Assembly (NCBI RefSeq): GCF_029643245.1
Contig: NZ_CP116398.1
Coordinates: 4,088,372-4,152,371 of the forward strand
Reading direction: 5' to 3'
Source of the DNA: Methylomonas sp. EFPC3
Lineage (GTDB): Bacteria; Pseudomonadota; Gammaproteobacteria; Methylococcales; Methylomonadaceae
Length of the DNA stretch: 64,000 nucleotides
The translations under genes were made by a program, and so were the position numbers. Shown piece after piece: positions 7,840 to 15,619 of this stretch (its first letter is position 1; each line of letters starts with the position of its first letter). The notes under the pieces were generated by a model that searched no databases, was not told the DNA's origin, and worked only from the letters and a program-made list of their open reading frames with translations.

Positions 7840-9404
7840 GATTTCTGCTCGAAATTAATGGCCCGGCCGCGAATCGTGATGGTGCGGCCCGGCGCCTCGA
7901 TCTCCAGATCGGCCTCGGCGTGCAGCCGGGTGCCGTTATCGGCCAGTTCGAAAAAACTGCCGGAATCCAGTTGCAGGCGGATCTTGTCCGGCTGCAGTTC
8001 CACCTGTTGGCCGGATTGGGTTTGCAGCCGGATCGAGCGCTCGGAGTCGTCCAGGCTGATGCGTTGGCCGCCCGGCGTGGCCAGAAAATAGCGGCCGATG
8101 TCAGCATCGACCACGGCGTCGTCCGGCAGCGGGCTGTCGCCGTACAAGCCGCCGATGACGATGGCCTGGGCCGGGTCTTCCCGGATCAGTGCCAACAGCA
8201 CTTTATCGCCCAGATTCGGCAGCAGCAGCAGACCTTTGCCTTTGCCGGCGCCGGCACAGGCGACTTCGATCCAGTCGGTTTCCAGTTCGCCGTAAGAGGG
8301 CAGCATGGCCTTGACCCGGCCCAGGCCGTCCGGATCGTCGACCCTGGTGACGACGCCGACCGTAGCCAACGAGGCGCGTTTGCGCGGCCGCAGCGGCGGC
8401 GGTGCGGAATCCAGTTCGCAGACGTAGCCCTGGCGGCTATCGAAGCGGTGGGTCACCGTGCTGAGTACGTACTGGCCGTTTACCGGTCCGGGCAAGCCGT
8501 CGAGCTTGACTGCCACTCCGGGCATCAGCTCGGGATTACCGGCGGCGATGCCCCAAAACACGGTTTCGGCGGCGGTCCTGTGGTCCAGTTGCGCCTGGGC
8601 GTAAGCTTCGGCCTGGTTGTCGTCCTGCACGCTGTCGTCGGTCGAAGTGAATTCCGGCGCCGAATCGGCGTGAAAAGCGGCGTCGGCGGCCAAGCGGCGG
8701 CCGCAGCGGGCGGTATCGGCCCGGCCGCGGCGGGCGGCGGCCTGCCACGGGTCCCAGGCCAGATTGGTCACTGCTTGCCGGCTTTTGCCGCTATTGGCTT
8801 CGATTCTGGCTTCGAACAGATTTTCGCCCAGGGTTAACACCGCGTTGCCGGGGCGGCCGGCCAGACTGGCGAACTGCAACACCGAATCGCGCAAATGGAA
8901 ATACAGACCGGCGCGTTCCGCGAATTCGGTCAGCAATTCCAGATCGGATTGCTCGTGTTGCATGATCAGCCGCCAGATCGGTCCGGTTTCGTCGGCTGCG
9001 ACCGCGATATCCAGATCGCCGACCAAGGTCGCGGCCAATTCGGTGACGGTCAAATCGACATAGGAGCGCGGTGCCTGGCGCTGGCGCAAGCTGTGTAGCC
9101 GGTCGTAAGCGCGGATGCGCAAGCTTAGGTTGTTGCCCGGCGCGAATTCGTATTCCAGTGCGCTGACCTTGCCTTGAAACAGGCAGCGGTCGGGACCGGT
9201 CCGAACAATCAACTCGGCGCCGTCCGCGACCGAGGCCAGCTCGCCGAGCAAATCCGGCAGGCCCTGAAATGCCAGCTCGCATTGGCTGGGCAAGGACAGG
9301 CGTTCGCTGACTTGCAGTTCGGTCAGATATTGGGCGTCGCCGGCAGACAACGGCTTGCCGGCCAATTCGATCTGCAGTTGCGGCGGGTTTAGCAGCGCTT
9401 CCAT
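7836..9404 (-). CDS. VgrG-like spike protein (Afp8/Pvc8-like)
   Basis: The 522-residue product combines a gp27-like hub (about 1-340) with a gp5-like OB fold and beta-helix (about 350-520). The N-terminal half includes 'FQGKVSALEYEF', 'IRAYDRLHSLRQR' and 'SDLELLTEFAERAGLYFHLRD', all typical of the VgrG/Afp8 hub. The OB region has 'GVVTRVDDPDGLGRVKAMLPSYG' and 'GDKVLLALIREDPAQAIVIGGLYG'. The C-terminal strands alternate (SIRLQTQSGQQVELQPDKI), as in a triple-stranded spike. It trimerises on top of the tube and is the membrane-piercing part. There is no catalytic extension. It follows the tube-hub gene with a two-base gap. Confidence 0.92.
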   Translation of the reverse strand: MEALLNPPQLQIELAGKPLSAGDAQYLTELQVSERLSLPSQCELAFQGLPDLLGELASVADGAELIVRTGPDRCLFQGKVSALEYEFAPGNNLSLRIRAYDRLHSLRQRQAPRSYVDLTVTELAATLVGDLDIAVAADETGPIWRLIMQHEQSDLELLTEFAERAGLYFHLRDSVLQFASLAGRPGNAVLTLGENLFEARIEANSGKSRQAVTNLAWDPWQAAARRGRADTARCGRRLAADAAFHADSAPEFTSTDDSVQDDNQAEAYAQAQLDHRTAAETVFWGIAAGNPELMPGVAVKLDGLPGPVNGQYVLSTVTHRFDSRQGYVCELDSAPPPLRPRKRASLATVGVVTRVDDPDGLGRVKAMLPSYGELETDWIEVACAGAGKGKGLLLLPNLGDKVLLALIREDPAQAIVIGGLYGDSPLPDDAVVDADIGRYFLATPGGQRISLDDSERSIRLQTQSGQQVELQPDKIRLQLDSGSFFELADNGTRLHAEADLEIEAPGRTITIRGRAINFEQKS

Positions 9405-9406
9405 GG

Positions 9407-10174
9407 CTATGGCTCGGCGGCGGGGGCGGCCGGGCCGATTTCCAGCACGGTCCCGGAGGCAATGTTTAACGGGTCGGCAACGACGGTGTTGGCAAACAAC
9501 TCCCGCCAGCGGCCCGGATCGCCGAGATATTGGAACGACAACAGGTCGGGGCGATCGCTGCTGCTATTGTCGGCGGCAGTATCGGCCTCCGCCAGTTCGG
9601 TTTCGGCTGCGGCAATCATGTGTTGCAAACCGCCGGCCGGGAGCGGCGCGTTACCGGGGTAAGTGAAATTTTCGATAGCCATCGCTTCGGGAAAATCGGC
9701 GTCGGTCGGCATCGGCGGTTCGTTGACCCGCAGCAGCCGCATCCGCAGCCAGGAACGCTGAGGGACGCCGTCCTGGTTGAAATGTTCCAGTCGTTCGGCG
9801 ACGGCGGTGACGACGCCGGGAATGTTCCAGCTTTTGCCCCAGACGAAACGGCAGACCGGGACTTGGCCGCCGCCGCCGGTTTTGGCGTTGTTCTCGGCCA
9901 GATTCCAGAACGGCCGGGTCAGGTCGCGCACGTCCTCGCTGCCGATCGACGAGCCGGCGATATTGACATCAAACAGCAGATCCAGCTCCAAAATGGTGGT
10001 GCCGCCGCCGGTCTGGATATAGCAATCGTCGGCCAGACCGTGGCCGGTCAGGATTGCGGCCGAGGACTGCCGGGGCTGGATGCCGGCCTTGCGGCGCATC
10101 ACCAGCGTTTCCGGGTTCAACAGGCAGCGTAATTGTTCGCCGCTCTGTTCCAGCACGAAGGCTACTCGTTCCAT
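9407..10174 (-). CDS. Contractile injection system tube/hub adaptor (Afp7-like)
   Basis: The 255-residue product matches the CIS tube-initiator family (Afp7/Pvc7), which joins the spike hub to the first tube ring. The N-terminus reads 'LVMRRKAGIQPRQS', followed by 'TTILELDLLFDV' and 'LTRPFWNLAEN', in the order expected. A C-terminal region (about residues 200-245) with 'YLGDPGRWRELFANTVVADPLNI' is a LysM-like segment, as in Afp7. It overlaps the Pro-rich linker gene upstream by 13 bases. No signal peptide is present, consistent with cytoplasmic assembly. Confidence 0.87.
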   Translation of the reverse strand: MERVAFVLEQSGEQLRCLLNPETLVMRRKAGIQPRQSSAAILTGHGLADDCYIQTGGGTTILELDLLFDVNIAGSSIGSEDVRDLTRPFWNLAENNAKTGGGGQVPVCRFVWGKSWNIPGVVTAVAERLEHFNQDGVPQRSWLRMRLLRVNEPPMPTDADFPEAMAIENFTYPGNAPLPAGGLQHMIAAAETELAEADTAADNSSSDRPDLLSFQYLGDPGRWRELFANTVVADPLNIASGTVLEIGPAAPAAEP

Positions 10175-11394
10175 GCCAACCCCCGATGTTCCTGTGCCAG
10201 CCGGCGGTTACGCTCCAGTTCGCGAGCCATCGGCTCCCTGGGAGGCTGGGTTTGTAAGCTGTTTTCTAAAAATTGATCAGGCAGTTCCGGCCAGCGTTGG
10301 CAGCGCTGCGCGAATTGGTCCGCCGATTCGTCGGGCAATTGCGGCCAGTTTTGCCGCTGCCAGTTTTCCGGTTTGGCCGGCTGCGATTCGGTTGGTAGCG
10401 TCGGCTTGGCCGGAACCGCGCCAAGCAACGGCTGGGTTGCGGGCGGCCTGTTGTGGGAAACTGCGATCGGGTCGGCCGAGCGGGTGGCGTTGCCCTGGAT
10501 CGGGGCGGTTTGCTGCGGCCTTGCCGGTACTTGAGCCAGCGCAATCAGACGCCGGCTAGCGGCCGGCGGATTTTGCCGGTCCGCTTCAGTTTGGCCGGCA
10601 AATTGCCGGGCACGCGGCGCCGATTCCGATTCGATCGTGGCAGGCCGCGGCGCTGGTTTCACTTCGAACCGATGACGAGCTGTTTGCTGTTGCTTGCGGT
10701 ATGCAGCCGCAGGCGCCGGGTGGTTTTCGATCCGGCGCCGAGTCGCGGCAGCCGACGCGGGCTTTGCCGAACCCATTTCGGTTGAAATCGGCGTGGCTCG
10801 GGCCGGCGGGTCGGTGCGCGGTGTTTCAGCTCGCCGGGAGGGGCCAACGCTGGGTTCGATAGTTGCACTGGGCCGTGCGGACTGCTGGGTGTTGCTGGTT
10901 TGGTCGGGGAGTGTCGGCTTGACCTTACTGTTACGGCGCAGCCAGAGCTTGGCAGGCGAGGGCACTGGCTGGGCTTGGCTGTGGTGCCTCGCGGTAGTGG
11001 TTTCCGGCACGGGTTGACCGCCGGCTAACGGCGAGGCGGCTACTGCCGGCGCCGGCGTATTCGCTGCTCGAGCTTGGGCGGCGGGCGCTCGGCGGCTCGG
11101 CTCCGGTTCGTTTCCTGGGCGGCCGGTGCGGGTCGCGGCGCTTGGCTCGGTCGCGGTTCGATAAGCCCCGGTCTCCGGCCAAACGTAGTCTTCCAGCAGC
11201 CAAGGCGCCTCGGCTTGGACCAAAGCCACCCAGTGCGGCGGCGGTACCCTGGCGGATGAGCCTGCTACAGGCGCTGCCCCATCCTCTGCTTCGGCAAGGT
11301 CGCCGGCCGGATTGACGGTCTGGTAGCGCTCGACTAAACGATTGCCCCAGCTTTGCAGCCAGCGTCCCAGGCCAATCAGCAGCGTGCGTCCCAT
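10162..11394 (-). CDS. Pro/Ala-rich low-complexity linker protein of the injection cluster
   Basis: The 410-residue product has a short amphipathic N-terminus (RTLLIGLGRWLQSWGNRLVE) and a conserved-looking C-terminus (about 345-410, 'WPQLPDESADQFAQRC...EHRGLAWNE'). Between them lie some 270 residues rich in Pro, Ala, Thr, Arg and Gln, almost certainly disordered. It occupies the afp6 position between tube and Afp7. No tape measure gene is recognisable elsewhere in the cluster, so an extended disordered protein in this spot might set tube length or fill the lumen; that is speculation. It has no signal peptide. Base composition resembles its neighbours. It is surely translated because of the gene packing: a 13-base overlap with the gene after it. 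Confidence 0.7.
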   Translation of the reverse strand: MGRTLLIGLGRWLQSWGNRLVERYQTVNPAGDLAEAEDGAAPVAGSSARVPPPHWVALVQAEAPWLLEDYVWPETGAYRTATEPSAATRTGRPGNEPEPSRRAPAAQARAANTPAPAVAASPLAGGQPVPETTTARHHSQAQPVPSPAKLWLRRNSKVKPTLPDQTSNTQQSARPSATIEPSVGPSRRAETPRTDPPARATPISTEMGSAKPASAAATRRRIENHPAPAAAYRKQQQTARHRFEVKPAPRPATIESESAPRARQFAGQTEADRQNPPAASRRLIALAQVPARPQQTAPIQGNATRSADPIAVSHNRPPATQPLLGAVPAKPTLPTESQPAKPENWQRQNWPQLPDESADQFAQRCQRWPELPDQFLENSLQTQPPREPMARELERNRRLAQEHRGLAWNE

Positions 11395-11406
11395 CGTCGT
11401 TCCCGC

Positions 11407-11838
11407 TTAGCGTTGTTCCAGGCCTTCGTGGGCTATTTCCAGCGTCTGGATCGCCACGCCCTGGCCCAACGATTCCAGCCGGGCGCCTTTCCATTTGCAG
11501 GGCCAGGCGTTGTGCAGGTTCCAGCGGGTGGCTTCCTCGGCCTGGCCGTAAGGCTTCAGCAAAATGATCGATATTTCCCGGCGGTCGGCCTTGCCGCGCG
11601 TCGATTGCATCAACCAATTCCAGACGTCTTTATTGTCGGAAACGCCCCAACGCAACACCACGTTGCCGTAGGCAACCCGGCCTTCCAGTTTGCGTACCGC
11701 CGGTGCGGCGCCGCCTTCCCGGTAATCGATGGTCTCGACGTCGATGCTGAGGCCGTCGATTTCGGTGAAATAGGCGCCGTTCTGGCCGCCCCATTCGAGG
11801 ATGAAATTGTAATTTCGGTAAATTTCCGCTTCTGCCAT
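11407..11838 (-). CDS. Inner tube protein (gp19/Hcp-like, Afp1/Afp5-like)
   Basis: The 143-residue product is a T4 gp19-type tube protein. It starts with 'YRNYNFILEWGGQNGAYFTEIDGLS' and carries the 'GVSDNKDVWNWL' segment and the 'WNLHNAWPCKWKGARLES' strand typical of eCIS tube proteins, ending with the conserved 'IQTLEIAHEGLE'. It forms hexameric rings that stack into the lumen. The start has a good AGGAGAACGACC upstream sequence. Only one tube gene is present here, whereas Afp and PVC clusters encode two, so this protein must both start and extend the tube. Confidence 0.93.
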   Translation of the reverse strand: MAEAEIYRNYNFILEWGGQNGAYFTEIDGLSIDVETIDYREGGAAPAVRKLEGRVAYGNVVLRWGVSDNKDVWNWLMQSTRGKADRREISIILLKPYGQAEEATRWNLHNAWPCKWKGARLESLGQGVAIQTLEIAHEGLEQR

Positions 11839-11872
11839 GGTCGTTCTCCTGGTTGCTTGGTCGCTGATTGAT

Positions 11873-13072
11873 CTATGCCGCGTTTTGCGGTTCTACCGGC
11901 GTCGCGCCGGCCCATTGCCCGATGCGGAAGATGATGAATTCGGCCGGTTTCACCGGCGCGATGCCGATTTCGATGATCAGTTGGCCGGCGTCGATGACTT
12001 CCTGCGGATTGGTTTCCGCGTCGCATTTGACGAAGAAGGCCTGCTCCGGCGTTGCGCCCTTCAAGGCGCCGCTACGCCACAATCGGGTCAGAAAAGCCGA
12101 GACGTTGCGCACCACCGAGTTCCACAGAATGCGTTCGTTGGGTTCGAACACGGTCCACAGCGTGCCTTTGGCCAGGGATTCTTCGACCGAGTTGAACAAG
12201 CGGCGGACGTTGACGTAGCGCCATTCGCTGCGCGAACTCAACGTGCGGGCGCCCCAGACCCGGATGCCGGAAGTCGGAAACGAGCGGATGCAATTGACGC
12301 CGAGCCGGTTCAATTCGCCTTGTTCCTGGTGGGTCAGCATGTAGGTCAAACCCAGCGCGCCGTTCAGCACTTGGTTGGCCGGCGCTTTGTGGACGTCGGT
12401 TTTGGCATAGATCCCGGCCATGAAGCCGGACGGCGGCGTCGCCACTTTCTGAATGGGATTCAGCGGGTCGGCGGCGACTACCCAGGGGAAGTAGAGCGCG
12501 GTGAAGCCGCGGTCGGAGCCGCTCGGCAACAAGCCTTTCACGGCCGGCGCATCGGCCGGTTTGGCCGTGGCGTCGCTGGCTTCTTCGCTGCCGATCTGTT
12601 TCAGCGCGTCGATATTCTTTTCGGCGTCGCGCGAGGCATCAAGGATCGCCACCACGTCCTGCCGATTCTCGCAGAAGGTTTTCAGGGCTTCCTGCGTGGT
12701 TTTGTCGGTATAGCCCGGTGCGGCGACGATGGCGATTTCGTCGATCGGTTCCAGACAATACAGGCCGGTGCGTTTGCGGGCATCGCCGACCACCGAGCCA
12801 CCTTTGCCGACATTGACCACATAACAGCGCGAGCCGCCGTTACAGAAAAAGGCGTATACCGATCGGGCCAGATCGGTACTTTCGCTGTCCTCGGCCGTGA
12901 ATTCGCGGACGAATTGTTGCCAGTTGTTGCAGGCGAAGGCTTCGTTTAGATGTTTATTCGCGGCGGGTGCTACGCCCAAGAATGCGGCGACTTCGGATCC
13001 CACCATTTCGATAGAATTCGATCCGGTCGAGAGCTCTTCGATATAAACGCCCGGTGTCAGATAGGTAGCCAT
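11873..13072 (-). CDS. Contractile sheath protein (Afp2-like)
   Basis: The 399-residue product is a tail sheath protein. The N-terminus 'MATYLTPGVYIEELSTGSNSI' is the classic sheath start that hooks neighbouring subunits. The C-terminal domain (about 250-395) shows 'GLTYMLTHQEQGELNRLGVNCIRSFPTSGIRVWGART', the handshake domain and signature, then 'RYVNVRRLFNSVEESL'. At 399 residues it is close to Afp2. Only one sheath gene occurs, against three in Afp. It lies 34 bases upstream of the tube gene in the same orientation. Contraction of this sheath drives the tube outward in known systems. Confidence 0.95.
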   Translation of the reverse strand: MATYLTPGVYIEELSTGSNSIEMVGSEVAAFLGVAPAANKHLNEAFACNNWQQFVREFTAEDSESTDLARSVYAFFCNGGSRCYVVNVGKGGSVVGDARKRTGLYCLEPIDEIAIVAAPGYTDKTTQEALKTFCENRQDVVAILDASRDAEKNIDALKQIGSEEASDATAKPADAPAVKGLLPSGSDRGFTALYFPWVVAADPLNPIQKVATPPSGFMAGIYAKTDVHKAPANQVLNGALGLTYMLTHQEQGELNRLGVNCIRSFPTSGIRVWGARTLSSRSEWRYVNVRRLFNSVEESLAKGTLWTVFEPNERILWNSVVRNVSAFLTRLWRSGALKGATPEQAFFVKCDAETNPQEVIDAGQLIIEIGIAPVKPAEFIIFRIGQWAGATPVEPQNAA

Positions 13073-13073
13073 G

Positions 13074-13751
13074 TCAGATCTCCAATTGCTCGAAATGTAT
13101 TACTACGGGTTCTTGAGTCGAATTAGCGGGTTCCACTAATAACTCGCGTCGTTTGGCGCGGATCAGATAACCGCGACGGTGTTGGTTCGGATCGATGCCG
13201 GCAAAGCTGAAATTGCCGGCGGCATCGGTCCGGGTGTAACGGCCGGCCGCCACCAGCTCGACGTCGGTGTCGGCCAATGGAATCTCGCCGGGGCCGAGCA
13301 GGCGGCCGCTGAAAGTCGCGACCGGGCCCATCCTGACCTGCGGCGGTGCTTTGATGCGCGGCACCGTTGGTTCGGCCACAGCCAGCGCGACCGGAACCTT
13401 GATCGTAAAAGCCGGCGCCGGTTTGACACCGAAGGCTTGCCAGACTTCGAGCGGTGGCGGCGCAAACTCGTATTCGAATTCGGTTTGTTGCACGGCTGCC
13501 GCGACCAGAGTGCCCAATAATTGGTGTGCCGCGGTTTGATCGGCGGCCTGCACCGTTATCAGATAGTTCAACAGGAATTGCGGTTGCGGGCTGCGCGCGG
13601 CCGCAGATGAAGTCAGACGTCTGAAATCCAGCAGGTATAACACGACGGTCGGTTCGGCGGCCGGGATGCCGGGCGGCTCGAACGATATCCTGGCTCCGGC
13701 GGCGACGGCGCCGACCCAGGCCGATAATTTTTGGTCGGTTTGTTCGAACAC
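13074..13751 (-). CDS. Pvc16/Afp16-like sheath terminator with C-terminal carboxypeptidase-regulatory-like domain
   Basis: The 225-residue product resembles the DUF4255/Pvc16 N-terminal family in its first 135 residues (L.YLLDFRRLTSS, then 'FLLNYLITVQAADQTAAHQLLGTLVAAA'). This protein caps the distal end of the sheath. After about residue 140 there is a separate beta-sandwich segment, 'FSGRLLGPGEIPLADTDVEL' through 'YTRTDAAGNFSFAGID', which looks like a CarboxypepD_reg fold. That addition is uncommon for cap proteins and could mediate attachment. The gene starts immediately after the caspase gene (0-base gap) and ends one base before the sheath start, tying the peptidases and the machine into one transcript. 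Confidence 0.8.
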   Translation of the reverse strand: MFEQTDQKLSAWVGAVAAGARISFEPPGIPAAEPTVVLYLLDFRRLTSSAAARSPQPQFLLNYLITVQAADQTAAHQLLGTLVAAAVQQTEFEYEFAPPPLEVWQAFGVKPAPAFTIKVPVALAVAEPTVPRIKAPPQVRMGPVATFSGRLLGPGEIPLADTDVELVAAGRYTRTDAAGNFSFAGIDPNQHRRGYLIRAKRRELLVEPANSTQEPVVIHFEQLEI

Positions 13752-15587
13752 TTAAAATCTCCCCCGGCCGGCAGTGCTGAATCGGCTGTACGACTGATTG
13801 CCGGAAACCCCGGTACTTAGGCCGGTTTCACCGGCAGAAAGCAACCGCGCGCCAAACCAATTTGTCTCGGCTTGGTTGGCGGCCGTTTGTCCGCTGGGTC
13901 GAAAGTAAAACTCGCCGGCGGTGTCGCCGGCGCCCTGAATCGGGCCGTACAACGGCCGTTGCGGATGGCCGAGCCGGGAAGACTGGTCGTAAACCGTTTC
14001 TTCGATCTGGTCGTGAATAGCATCGGCCGAGATCGGGTCCGGCTTGTTGTAATTTTTCAAGAAGTCTATGAATGCCGCGGCGAACACCGAATGTTTGCCG
14101 CGGCCCTTATCCAACACCGGTTCGTCGCCGCCCGAGGTCAAGTATTTGCGCGAAATCAGCGACGATTTCAGGGCAACAATCGAACCGGGCTGGCCGGTCG
14201 CGGCGGTCAATTGCGGGGTCGACATCAAGGCGGTATTGCGTAACGATCCGGAAAAACAGGAGTCGGCCACGATTAGCACGTGTCTGGCGCGCATCACTTG
14301 CGGCGCGGTGTTGCGGGCAATTTCGTAATCGCTGATCCAGGTATCGCTGCGCGGCGGCTTGTCGGCATCGATCGGTAGCCAGAACCCCGCCGTGTTTTCT
14401 TCCTGACCGTGACCGGCGTAATAAATCAGCAGGTTGTCGTTGTCGGTCGTTTGCTGGCGCAAGTCGAAAATCGCCTGCCAGATTCGCGAGCGGGTCGCCT
14501 CTTGATTCAGCAGCAGTGTGACCGAGGTGAAGCCGAATTTGCCGCGCAGCAATTCGGCCACCGCTTTGGCGTCGTTGACCGGGGTTTGCAGTTGATTCAT
14601 CGCGGTGTAATCGTCTATGCCGATCACCAGCGCAAAATAGCGGCCGACAGCGGGCGCGGCGATCGTTTCGGTTTCCACGCCTTGGCCGCGCAACTTGGTT
14701 TCGGTTTGGGCGATCTGGCTTTGCAACTTGGCGATTTGGTCTTGGTCGGCTTTGGCTTTTTGTTCCAGTTCGCTAATCCGTTGCTGCAATTGCCGGTTGC
14801 GCTGTTGTTCGGCCGGATCGGGGTGGGATGGCGGTTGTTTTTTGATTTGCATCGCCAGCGCTAACTTTTCCGCAATTTGCTGCTTCAAGCCGGCTTGAGC
14901 GTTAACCAACAACAGGCTTGTCTTGGCCAGTTCAGTACGCAATTTGGCCGTTTCGGCATTGTCGTTCGCCGGCGGAGCTTGAGCAGGCAAACCGGCGGCT
15001 TTGCGATACCATTCCATCGATGCAGTGGAGTCTTTGCCGATACCCAACCCTTTTTCCAGTAAAAATCCCAGATTGGCTTGGGCGCGGGAATAGTCCTGCT
15101 CGGCGGCTTTGCGGTACCAAACCGCGGCATTGGCGTAATCGGCGGCGCGTTCGTAGAACTCGCCGAGATAGGTTTGGGCAATCTTATCGCCGGCTTCCGC
15201 GCATTCTTTCCAGACGTTGGCGACCTGCTGCAAATTGGCGGCGTCGAAGGCTACATGCTGGCCGCCGCTAGCCCGGCATTGCCATAAACTGGTACGGGCC
15301 GGGCGCGGCGGCGTGGTATAGAAAATGCCGGTTCCGACTTCGATGTGCAGTCCGGGCAGTTGGCAATCGACGATCATCCGTTCCTCGGCGCTGCGGTTGC
15401 TGCCTTCCGCCGGGTCGCCAACCCGGCTGCCGTTGACCGGGCAGCCGGCCAATTGCATGCCGCCCGAGCGCGACATGCCGCCGGCGCACCCGGCCAGCAG
15501 CAAAACGCAGCCGAGCCAGACAGCGAAGCGGCCGATTGCGCTTGCCGCAAAGGGTGTCGTCATTGGAGGCTGGCTTTGCCGTTGCAT
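13752..15587 (-). CDS. Caspase-family peptidase lipoprotein with Sel1 repeats
   Basis: The 611-residue product has a lipoprotein signal (LLLAGC, lipidated Cys34). About two Sel1-like repeats follow (about 140-200; 'YLGEFYERAADYANAAVWYRKAA' and 'NLGFLLEKGLGIGKDS'). Next come a coiled coil (about 215-305) and a peptidase C14 caspase domain (about 318-545). The catalytic dyad is visible: His393 in YYAGHGQ and Cys444 in ADSCFSG. I chose the ATG at 15587 because AGGAG lies eight bases upstream; an open frame runs 12 codons further. It sits directly against the Pvc16-like gene. The lipid anchor places the protease in the periplasm, an unusual site for a caspase fold. Substrate unknown. Confidence 0.88.
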   Translation of the reverse strand: MQRQSQPPMTTPFAASAIGRFAVWLGCVLLLAGCAGGMSRSGGMQLAGCPVNGSRVGDPAEGSNRSAEERMIVDCQLPGLHIEVGTGIFYTTPPRPARTSLWQCRASGGQHVAFDAANLQQVANVWKECAEAGDKIAQTYLGEFYERAADYANAAVWYRKAAEQDYSRAQANLGFLLEKGLGIGKDSTASMEWYRKAAGLPAQAPPANDNAETAKLRTELAKTSLLLVNAQAGLKQQIAEKLALAMQIKKQPPSHPDPAEQQRNRQLQQRISELEQKAKADQDQIAKLQSQIAQTETKLRGQGVETETIAAPAVGRYFALVIGIDDYTAMNQLQTPVNDAKAVAELLRGKFGFTSVTLLLNQEATRSRIWQAIFDLRQQTTDNDNLLIYYAGHGQEENTAGFWLPIDADKPPRSDTWISDYEIARNTAPQVMRARHVLIVADSCFSGSLRNTALMSTPQLTAATGQPGSIVALKSSLISRKYLTSGGDEPVLDKGRGKHSVFAAAFIDFLKNYNKPDPISADAIHDQIEETVYDQSSRLGHPQRPLYGPIQGAGDTAGEFYFRPSGQTAANQAETNWFGARLLSAGETGLSTGVSGNQSYSRFSTAGRGRF

Positions 15588-15619
15588 ATTCAATTCTCCT
15601 AAATCCGCCGAGGTCCGTT

